A stretch of 8,819 bases of DNA, from NCBI GenBank assembly GCA_934754975.1, contig CAKVKI010000104.1, positions 1-8,819 of the forward strand, in the 5' to 3' direction. The DNA is from an uncultured Alistipes sp. (GTDB lineage: Bacteria > Bacteroidota > Bacteroidia > Bacteroidales > Rikenellaceae). The notes beneath the pieces are model-generated. The model did not search any database. It had not been told where the DNA came from and saw only the letters and a list, made by a program, of their open reading frames with translations. The position numbers were made by a program, and so were the translations under genes. Shown in pieces: positions 1-7,955 of the stretch (position 1 is its first letter; every line of letters starts with the position of its first letter).

Positions 1-3161
<3,161 letters not shown>

Positions 3162-3186
3162 ATCCGAAGTTACACATACGATCCGA

Positions 3187-3220
3187 AAGAGGCCGTTCCC
3201 AAGGAACGGCCTCTTTTTTT
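3187..3220 (+). terminator. Rho-independent terminator of rpoC
   Basis: A perfect 11-bp stem (GAGGCCGTTCC at 3189-3199 pairing with GGAACGGCCTC at 3203-3213) has a 3-base loop and is followed by a run of T. It lies 25 bases after the rpoC stop. Two flanking A residues extend the pairing into the T run. The T run also overlaps the likely -33 region of the next promoter. Confidence 0.93.
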
Positions 3221-3249
3221 ATCCTGTCCGGATTTTTTTACTATTTTTG
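3218..3249 (+). promoter_or_regulatory. Probable Bacteroidetes-type promoter of the YD-repeat lipoprotein gene
   Basis: TATTTTTG at 3242-3249 matches the Bacteroidetes -7 consensus TAnnTTTG exactly. The upstream match to the -33 element is weak: TTTA at 3218-3221, 20 bases away, one mismatch from TTTG. Transcription would start near 3255, leaving a leader of under 20 bases before the ATG at 3273. The gene can therefore be expressed independently of rpoC. Confidence 0.6.
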
Positions 3250-3272
3250 CGCGTCACTATCTCTATATAATT

Positions 3273-4079
3273 ATGCAGAAATCGAATTGGTTCGTAGTAC
3301 CGGCGGCGTTGCTGTCCGTGTTTTTCTTATTGCCCGGATGCGGCGGCCGTCCCAGACCGGGTGCTGCGGCGCAGGCAGAGGTGACCGCAGACGGAGCTTC
3401 TGCGGATAGCTGCGAAAATCCTGTGCGCTGCAACGAGTCATGCCTGGCGATGTTCGAACTTACGGGACCGGTGGAAACCTGCCGGGTGGAGAACTGGCAG
3501 ACCGGAACTGCCGAAGGGGAATACGAGGAGGCCGACATGATGTGGAGCCGGAATTATGGATTCAACCGCAGGGGGTATCTGCTGTTCGACGGATGCAGCG
3601 AATACACCTATCAGGCGGATACGGTGTTTCTTTATGGAGAGGATGCGCAGGCCGGGATGTCGGCATCGCTGGCCTATGATGCCGCAGGGCGTATCGTTGC
3701 GCAGAAACTCGAATACGAAGGAGATGCGGTGGGTGACGGTGAGCAGTCGACCGAATTTTCATACGATGGCGCCGGACGACTGACCCGGACCGATGCGGTT
3801 CTATGGGAAACCGAAGTGGAGACTGTCTATACCTACGATGCCGAGGGACGGCTCGTGACACGTCGGGAGACAGCCCATGGTTGCGACGGAGATACGGAGC
3901 GGGTCTATAACTATGAATATGTGAAGTTTGACGATCGCGGTAATTGGACCGAGCGCAGGGCGACTGTGCAAAAGACCGCCGTGCAGCCGATCGAGGGGCA
4001 CGAACACGAACAGTCGGAAGTCGTTCGCTATCCGGATGCTTATCAGTTCGAGTTACGGGAGATAACCTATTACGAATAG
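3273..4079 (+). CDS. Putative lipoprotein with YD/RHS-like repeats
   Basis: A 268-residue secreted protein of unknown function. Residues 1-22 form a hydrophobic signal peptide ending in LLPGC, a lipobox-like site that would make Cys23 the lipidated residue. After Cys23 comes GGRPRPG with no acidic stretch, so the usual Bacteroidota surface-export signal is not evident. Periplasmic attachment is possible, but this is inference. The mature part carries YD-type repeat units: YDAAGRIV (about 135), YDGAGRLT (164), YDAEGRLVT (188) and a degenerate FDDRGNWT (219). A weaker unit, YGFNRRGYL, is near 95. The pieces between units are Tyr/Glu rich and probably form beta hairpins. Six further cysteines (47, 53, 57, 70, 108, 204) could form disulfides. 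Short YD-repeat lipoproteins are common in Bacteroidota and have no established role. There is no toxin domain, RHS core or immunity gene, so it is not a classical Rhs effector. The ATG at 3273 directly precedes the signal peptide and follows its own promoter. Confidence 0.82.
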   Translation: MQKSNWFVVPAALLSVFFLLPGCGGRPRPGAAAQAEVTADGASADSCENPVRCNESCLAMFELTGPVETCRVENWQTGTAEGEYEEADMMWSRNYGFNRRGYLLFDGCSEYTYQADTVFLYGEDAQAGMSASLAYDAAGRIVAQKLEYEGDAVGDGEQSTEFSYDGAGRLTRTDAVLWETEVETVYTYDAEGRLVTRRETAHGCDGDTERVYNYEYVKFDDRGNWTERRATVQKTAVQPIEGHEHEQSEVVRYPDAYQFELREITYYE

Positions 4080-4097
4080 CGAAAAATCCCGGATTAC

Positions 4098-4137
4098 AAA
4101 AAAGCCGTAGGTTCCTGCCGAAGGGAAGCCTATCCGG
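4098..4137 (-). terminator. Terminator of sdaA, in the convergent intergenic gap
   Basis: Read on the minus strand, CCG-TAGG-TTCC pairing with GGAA-CCTA-CGG (with a 2-base and a 1-base bulge and an 8-base loop) is followed by six T residues (4098-4103). It begins 2 bases after the sdaA stop codon. In the plus direction the same hairpin is followed only by a broken T run (ATTATTTCTT), so it may end the lipoprotein transcript less efficiently. No better plus-strand terminator is visible in the 59-base gap. Confidence 0.75.
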
Positions 4138-4138
4138 A

Positions 4139-5344
4139 TTATTTCTTGCTGTTATAACGCTTGGCCAGTCCTCCTGTCGATGTTTCGCGGTAGAGGCTCG
4201 GCAGGTTGTGGCCGGTTTCGTTCATCACCTCCACGACTTTGTCGAAGCTTACCATATGCGAACCGTCGGAGAGCGTGGCGTAGGCATTGGCGTCGAAGGC
4301 CCGGGCCGCGGCGATCGCGTTGCGTTCGATGCAGGGGACCTGCACCAGTCCGCAGACGGGGTCGCAGGTCAGTCCCAGATGATGTTCGAGTCCCATTTCT
4401 GCGGCGTATTCGATTTGCGCAGGCGTGCCGCCGAATAATTGGCAGGCCGCGGCGGCAGCCATGGCGCAGGCCACGCCGACTTCGCCCTGGCAGCCGACTT
4501 CGGCGCCCGAAATCGAAGCGTTGGTCTTGGCGACGTTGCCGAAGAGTCCCGCTGTGGCCAGCGCCCGCAGGATCCGGACGCGCAGGAAGTTGCGCGAAGT
4601 TGCCAGATGATAGAGTACCGCCGGGACGACCCCGCACGAGCCGCATGTCGGGGCGGTTACGACGGTGCCGCCGGAAGCGTTCTCCTCCGAAGTAGCCAGC
4701 GCATAGGCGTAAATCTGAGCGCGGGATTTCAGCGAATCGGTGTAACTCTTCGATTTGACCCAGTAGGTGCTGGCTTTGCGGGCGACTTTAAGCCCTCCCG
4801 GCAGTACGCCGTCGTTGTTCAGGCCGCGCTGAATCGTGTCGCACATGACGGTCCATATTTCGTCGAGGTAATCCCAGATTTCGGGACCTTCGCAGTCGGT
4901 TACGTATTCCCAGTAGGTCTTGCCTTCGTGGCAGCACCATGCTTTGATCTCGCTGACGGTGGTCAGCGGGTAGATGCTGTGCGGCGTTTCGAGACGCGAC
5001 GTCTCGTTTGCCAATGCACCTCCGCCGATGCTGTAGATGGTCCAGCTGTCCGTGACTTTTCCCGCTTTCAGCCCCTCGAACAGCATGCCGTTGGGGTGGA
5101 AGGCCGGTACGGTCTCAGGTTTCCAGACGATTTCGGTCGGGGCGATCGGTTCCAGCACCGAGAGGATCGCGGTGTCGGTAAGGTGTCCCCTGCCTGTGGC
5201 GGCCAGTGAACCGTAGAGCGTCACGCGGTAGGCTTCTGCGTCGCGGCAGCGCTCCGCAAAACGTTCGGCGGCTTTCTTGGGGCCCATCGTGTGGCTGCTC
5301 GACGGGCCGTTGCCTATTTTGTATAACTCTTTGAGTGATTCCAT
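4139..5344 (-). CDS. sdaA: L-serine dehydratase (L-serine ammonia-lyase), iron-sulfur type, single chain
   Basis: Cytoplasmic enzyme converting L-serine to pyruvate and ammonia using a [4Fe-4S] cluster instead of PLP. The protein has 401 residues, with the beta domain first (GPSSSHTMGP at about 13-22, the substrate-site serine/histidine loop) and the alpha domain after about residue 190 (SGGTVVTAPTCGSCG near 224-238). The likely cluster cysteines are Cys285 (GCQGEVG), Cys327 and Cys338 (TCDPVCGLVQVPC). Their spacings of 42 and 11 residues equal those I recall for the Legionella enzyme (343, 385, 396). Cys331 is an extra cysteine inside that loop. The C-terminus (LSDGSHMVSFDKVVEVMNET) is typical and complete. 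The ATG at 5344 starts directly at the conserved N-terminal MESLKELYKIGNGPSSSH; no Shine-Dalgarno sequence is seen, as usual for this phylum. It appears monocistronic: a tRNA terminator lies upstream and its own terminator downstream. A serine transporter gene is not adjacent. Confidence 0.97.
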   Translation of the reverse strand: MESLKELYKIGNGPSSSHTMGPKKAAERFAERCRDAEAYRVTLYGSLAATGRGHLTDTAILSVLEPIAPTEIVWKPETVPAFHPNGMLFEGLKAGKVTDSWTIYSIGGGALANETSRLETPHSIYPLTTVSEIKAWCCHEGKTYWEYVTDCEGPEIWDYLDEIWTVMCDTIQRGLNNDGVLPGGLKVARKASTYWVKSKSYTDSLKSRAQIYAYALATSEENASGGTVVTAPTCGSCGVVPAVLYHLATSRNFLRVRILRALATAGLFGNVAKTNASISGAEVGCQGEVGVACAMAAAAACQLFGGTPAQIEYAAEMGLEHHLGLTCDPVCGLVQVPCIERNAIAAARAFDANAYATLSDGSHMVSFDKVVEVMNETGHNLPSLYRETSTGGLAKRYNSKK

Positions 5345-5448
5345 CGTATCGTTGTTTTCGGGGCAAAGACAGTGCAGGGCGGGTGCAGAGACGAATTTAT
5401 TTGAACCGTGCCGGGACGCCGCCTGTCTAAGCGGAGGTTTATCCGCCG

Positions 5449-5456
5449 CAAAGATA
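5449..5456 (-). promoter_or_regulatory. Possible -7 promoter element for sdaA
   Basis: The minus strand reads TATCTTTG, an exact match to TAnnTTTG, followed by CGG as at the tRNA promoter. No convincing -33 TTTG is found at 19-21 bases upstream, so support is partial. Transcription would begin near 5442, giving a leader of about 100 bases before the sdaA ATG. The leader begins with a small GC-rich hairpin (GCGGA at 5446-5442 pairing with TCCGC at 5435-5431). Apart from this, I see no gene or recognisable riboswitch in 5345-5524. Confidence 0.5.
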
Positions 5457-5524
5457 ATGTAAATGTTGGAATTTTCTCTTCCCGAAAGTGATTTGAAGAG
5501 ATCGGAGGGCTGCCCGGCGGTTTA

Positions 5525-5556
5525 TAAAACAGGAGAGAAACCGAGGTTTCTCTCCT
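5525..5556 (-). terminator. Terminator of the tRNA-Arg gene
   Basis: On the minus strand, AGGAGAGAAAC (5556-5546) pairs perfectly with GTTTCTCTCCT (5541-5531) around a CTCG tetraloop, followed by GTTTTAT. It starts 2 bases after the discriminator base of the tRNA, and separates the tRNA from sdaA. Confidence 0.88.
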
Positions 5557-5558
5557 TG

Positions 5559-5630
5559 TAGTCTCACCGCGACTCGAACGCGAATTTAGGGTTTAGGAAA
5601 CCCTCGTTCTATCCCTTGAACTATGAGACC
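5559..5630 (-). tRNA. tRNA-Arg, anticodon CCU
   Basis: A 72-base cloverleaf can be drawn on the minus strand. The acceptor stem GGTCTCA pairs with TGAGACT, ending in a G-U pair at 1-72, with discriminator A at 5559. The D stem is GTTC/GAAC. The anticodon stem is AGGGT/ACCCT around loop TTCCTAA, with anticodon CCT at 5597-5595. The variable loop has only 4 bases. The T stem is TCGCG/CGCGG around TTCGAGT. The anticodon reads AGG (Arg), a minor codon in this GC-rich DNA. The 3' CCA is not encoded (CAA follows the discriminator), so it must be added enzymatically. It stands alone, with its own promoter and terminator. Confidence 0.97.
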
Positions 5631-5640
5631 CTGAAAAATA

Positions 5641-5666
5641 CGGTGCGCCTCCGACGAAGCGCACCG
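5641..5666 (-). terminator. Probable terminator of the FadL-family gene, overlapping the tRNA start site
   Basis: An 8-bp perfect stem (on the plus strand, CGGTGCGC at 5641-5648 with GCGCACCG at 5659-5666) encloses a 10-base loop. On the minus strand it is followed by TATTTTTCAG, a moderate T run, and it lies 24 bases after the FadL-family stop codon. The 5' arm of the stem begins directly after the tRNA promoter's -7 element, so the tRNA transcript probably starts inside it. Confidence 0.7.
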
Positions 5667-5697
5667 CAAAGATAATAATTTTTCCTGTTTTTAGAAA
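5667..5697 (-). promoter_or_regulatory. Promoter of the tRNA-Arg gene
   Basis: The minus strand reads TTTC (5697-5694), a 19-base AT-rich spacer, then TATCTTTG (5674-5667). The -7 element is a full consensus match and the -33 element has one mismatch (TTTG expected). The -33 element lies inside the last codons of the FadL-family gene. Transcription would start near 5660, about 30 bases before the mature tRNA 5' end. Confidence 0.7.
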
Positions 5698-7157
5698 CTG
5701 AAACCTACGCCGATCGAGAACGTATGGGCGCGGGTCGTGTAATTGCCCGAAAAATCGGCTACGGGATTGGTGAGCTGGCTTTCGGGAATGCCTGCCGCTT
5801 CCAGTTTCTGGTTCACGATGGCCAGCACCGAATTGGTGTAGGGATAAGAGCCCGTACGCTCGGGATCGGCCGAATTGACGTAACCGTAAGCGATGTCGAT
5901 ATTCATCCATTTGATCGGCCGGAAGGTGACGCCGGCCGTATAGGCGAGTTTGGTCATCGACGGGGTCTCGGGATTGAGGTAGTCGCTGCTCACGGGGCTT
6001 TCGTCAACGTACATCCCCATGCGGGCGGTCAGCCAGTCGAGTGCGTGATATTGGCCGCCGAAACGGAATGCCAGTGTATTGGAATAGTTTTTATCGCTGA
6101 CGGGAATCGCCAGTACGGGGGTGTTCGACGACGGATCGAGGATCTTCACATCGAGTTTGTCGTATGCGCTCCAAAGCACGTATTGAAGGTCTACGGCGAA
6201 CTCCCATTTCGGCACCGGACGGAAGCTCACGCCCCAGGTCAGCGATGCGGGCAGGGGCAGTTCGGTTTTCACGACGGCCGATGTGAGTTTTGTCGGATCA
6301 AGCCCCAGCGTGGGAAGAAGCTGGCCGATGACCTGGGCGATCTGCGCATTGTCGATCATACGCAGGTCGATCGAACCCGAATTGACCTTCATTTTGAGTT
6401 TCGAGCGGTAGGTGAAACCCAGCGACCACTGCTCGTTGATGTCCCACATCAGGCCGAGGTTTACGCCGAAGGCCATTTTGGCTTTGCCTTCGAGACCCAG
6501 CGACATCAGGTTCTTATCGCCGGCCATTTCGAAGAGATTGGGCATTTGGGGATTGAGCATCTGTAAAGCTCCCATGAGGGCCTGATTCTGCGCATTGTCG
6601 GCGCCGATAGGCAGCAGCGAACGCGAAAGGTCGAATTTGCCCCACGTCATCATCAGACCTGCGCCGGCGGAGAGGTGTTCGCAGATTTTGAACGATACCG
6701 TAGGCTGAACGTTGTAGGCCTTGAGGTTGATCGACTGTATGAGTTGTGCGCCCGCCCAGTTGTCGCCCCAGTTCATCGAAGAACCGAACGGCGTGTTGAA
6801 CGCCAGGCCGACCGACATCCAGTCGAGGGGTTTATAGTTGAAATAGGCGTAAAGCGGAGTGGCTATGCTGTTGTCCGAGGTGTAATGCTTCGGCTTGGTT
6901 TTGCCCGTATAGTCGGGGAGCGATGTATAGGTGGCCTTCGAAGCGATGCCCGTTATGCCGACCGAAATGTCGAATTTGGAGTCCTGGAACGATGCGGCGG
7001 CGGGGTTGAACCATATCGATTCGGAGTTGAGCTTCATGGCTGTACCCACATGTCCCATACCGTTCTGCTTCGAAGAGAGGTTGTTCACCTGGTATCCTTC
7101 GGCGTATGCTCCCGAGGCGACGGTAGCGGCGGCCAGAAACAGGAAAATTTTTTTCAT
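5691..7157 (-). CDS. OmpP1/FadL/TodX-family outer-membrane transport protein
   Basis: A 488-residue outer-membrane beta-barrel predicted to import hydrophobic molecules such as long-chain fatty acids; the substrate here is unknown. I place the start at the ATG at 7157, which gives a clean signal peptide (MKKIFLFLAAATVASGAYA, cleavage after about residue 19). The open frame continues to 7214, but that extension would put a polar stretch before the signal peptide and would run past the predicted transcription start. The mature N-terminus carries the FadL hallmarks: GYQVNNLSSKQNGMGHVGTA (21-40), then the NPAAA motif (51-55). This corresponds to the N-terminal hatch segment that plugs the barrel. 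Alternating amphipathic strands follow, with family-typical stretches such as WSLGFTYRSKLKM and TWGVSFRP, and the chain ends in an aromatic residue (GVGFSF), as outer-membrane barrels do for BAM recognition. Length fits the family. It appears monocistronic, with its own promoter and a terminator hairpin. Confidence 0.93.
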   Translation of the reverse strand: MKKIFLFLAAATVASGAYAEGYQVNNLSSKQNGMGHVGTAMKLNSESIWFNPAAASFQDSKFDISVGITGIASKATYTSLPDYTGKTKPKHYTSDNSIATPLYAYFNYKPLDWMSVGLAFNTPFGSSMNWGDNWAGAQLIQSINLKAYNVQPTVSFKICEHLSAGAGLMMTWGKFDLSRSLLPIGADNAQNQALMGALQMLNPQMPNLFEMAGDKNLMSLGLEGKAKMAFGVNLGLMWDINEQWSLGFTYRSKLKMKVNSGSIDLRMIDNAQIAQVIGQLLPTLGLDPTKLTSAVVKTELPLPASLTWGVSFRPVPKWEFAVDLQYVLWSAYDKLDVKILDPSSNTPVLAIPVSDKNYSNTLAFRFGGQYHALDWLTARMGMYVDESPVSSDYLNPETPSMTKLAYTAGVTFRPIKWMNIDIAYGYVNSADPERTGSYPYTNSVLAIVNQKLEAAGIPESQLTNPVADFSGNYTTRAHTFSIGVGFSF

Positions 7158-7183
7158 AACATATTGGTTTGGTTTATACTGTC

Positions 7184-7199
7184 CGCACTGCGGAGTGCG
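7184..7199 (-). other. Hairpin in the 5' leader of the FadL-family gene
   Basis: On the minus strand CGCACT, loop CCGC, AGTGCG forms a perfect 6-bp stem beginning within about 6 bases of the predicted transcription start (about 7205) and ending 26 bases before the ATG. It has no T run and so is not a terminator. It could protect the 5' end of the mRNA, but that role is inferred only from position. Confidence 0.5.
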
Positions 7200-7211
7200 A
7201 AAAATCGAGGG

Positions 7212-7243
7212 CAAAAGTATAAAAACTATCCCCGATGCCCAAA
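7212..7243 (-). promoter_or_regulatory. Promoter of the FadL-family gene
   Basis: The minus strand reads TTTG (7243-7240), a 20-base spacer, then TACTTTTG (7219-7212). Both elements match the Bacteroidetes primary-sigma consensus (TTTG / TAnnTTTG) with normal spacing. It is the best promoter in the window. It implies a leader of about 48 bases, and excludes the longer upstream translation start. Confidence 0.85.
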
Positions 7244-7387
7244 CTTTTTGGCCTAAAATTCCCGAAAATTGACCTAAATGGTATAGGATTGGCCTCTTTG
7301 TCGTTTCGGTAATTCTGCAAGTTTCAGGCCTTATTATCTTGTGCGGATTAAATATTTTTTATATTTTTATAATTAAAAATTGTATGT
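7244..7387. promoter_or_regulatory. Divergent intergenic region between the FadL-family gene and the tail-anchored protein gene
   Basis: No gene is seen here. It must hold the plus-strand promoter for the gene at 7388, but no strong match was found. The best candidate is TAATTCTG at 7310-7317 (one mismatch from TAnnTTTG), with TTG at 7289-7291, 18 bases upstream. GGCCTAAAA (7250) and GACCTAAAT (7271) form an imperfect direct repeat with a 21-base period just upstream of the FadL-family -33 element; they could be a regulator site. Bases 7347-7381 are 35 consecutive A/T bases immediately before the start codon. An A/T-rich leader often substitutes for a Shine-Dalgarno sequence in this phylum. 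Confidence 0.4.
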
Positions 7388-7885
7388 ATGGCTGAATACA
7401 AACTGATTTCCGTCAGCAATCCTTCTTATACGAAAGAGGGGGCCCTGAAATATGCCAATAAATTGTCGGGAAATACGTATTACCTCTCGGAACGGGGATG
7501 TATCGGAGATTATGAAGACCTTGTGCTGCTTCCGAATAAGGCCTATTCTGAACTGTTTTCCGTGAAGCGGGGCGAGGATACGCTGCGCCGAAAGCGGCTT
7601 GCGATCGTCCGCATCTGTTATAACGGGATTTCTATTTACCGGGCGTATCGCGGAATGAATGTGGGTTGGGGAAATGTCGGGCTGACGCCGAGTGCAATCC
7701 GCTATTTCGGAACGGATAATGACGAGATCGTCGGAAAAAAGGTACGGGTTTCCCGGGGCTGGTGGTTCCCGTACTATTGGGACCATCCTTTCCATGCGAC
7801 ACGCATTTCGTGCAGGCTCGGAGTCGTCAGTGTCGGGCTGGGGCTAATTTCGTTGGCATTAGGCGTATTATGCCTGTTTTTATAG
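7388..7885 (+). CDS. Hypothetical protein with C-terminal transmembrane anchor
   Basis: A 165-residue protein I do not recognise. There is no signal peptide. Residues 1-140 look like a soluble domain with a basic patch (VKRGEDTLRRKRLAIVRI, about 59-76) and an aromatic-rich stretch just before the membrane (GWWFPYYWDHPFH, about 124-136). Residues 144-165 are one hydrophobic helix ending exactly at the C-terminus (LGVVSVGLGLISLALGVLCLFL minus its first residues). Arg139 and Arg143 sit on the near side of the helix. By the positive-inside rule this suggests a tail-anchored inner-membrane protein with its domain in the cytoplasm. The ATG at 7388 is preceded by a pure A/T leader. Another ATG 4 bases earlier is out of frame and stops after three codons. 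It is transcribed divergently from the FadL-family gene, and convergently with the aminotransferase across a shared terminator. Base use looks more AT-rich than in its neighbours. A coding gene is likely, the function unknown. Confidence 0.78.
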   Translation: MAEYKLISVSNPSYTKEGALKYANKLSGNTYYLSERGCIGDYEDLVLLPNKAYSELFSVKRGEDTLRRKRLAIVRICYNGISIYRAYRGMNVGWGNVGLTPSAIRYFGTDNDEIVGKKVRVSRGWWFPYYWDHPFHATRISCRLGVVSVGLGLISLALGVLCLFL

Positions 7886-7910
7886 CCGGATCAGGGCTGT
7901 ATTAAAATAC

Positions 7911-7936
7911 AAAAACCGGCCTTAAGGCCGGTTTTT
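7911..7936. terminator. Bidirectional terminator between convergent genes
   Basis: A perfect 26-base palindrome: five A, CCGGCC, TTAA, GGCCGG, five T. It gives a 6-bp GC stem with a TTAA loop, extended by A-T pairs, and a T run in both directions. It lies 25 bases after the stop of the tail-anchored protein gene and 19 bases after the aminotransferase stop, so it can serve both. Confidence 0.92.
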
Positions 7937-7955
7937 GCTGTTCGGATCCAGATAA

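Noticed and set aside
3273..4079. Rhs toxin or polymorphic toxin system based on the YD repeats
   Set aside because: The protein is only 268 residues, is a lipoprotein, lacks the RHS core motif and a C-terminal toxin domain, and no immunity-like gene follows.
4439..5209. Long plus-strand open frame (256 codons) opposite sdaA
   Set aside because: It lies antisense to a clearly conserved enzyme, has no recognisable domain and no promoter. Low stop-codon frequency opposite GC-rich codons explains it.
5364..5371. A second promoter-like element close to the sdaA start (TGTCTTTG on the minus strand)
   Set aside because: It lacks the TA that opens the -7 element and has no -33 partner at the right distance.
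5724..6566. Plus-strand open frame (280 codons) opposite the FadL-family gene
   Set aside because: Its His/Arg/Gly-rich composition is typical of antisense shadow translation. The opposite strand encodes a full outer-membrane barrel with signal peptide.
7158..7214. Longer N-terminus for the FadL-family protein (start at 7214)
   Set aside because: It would place 19 polar residues before a perfect signal peptide and would begin upstream of the predicted transcription start at about 7205.
6675..7256. Plus-strand open frame running from the FadL-family gene into its promoter
   Set aside because: It crosses the signal-peptide coding region and promoter of the minus-strand gene, shows no domain, and has no start signals of its own.
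7335..7341. TATCTTG as the -7 element of the unknown gene at 7388
   Set aside because: It lacks one T of the TAnnTTTG pattern, and no TTTG lies 19-21 bases upstream.
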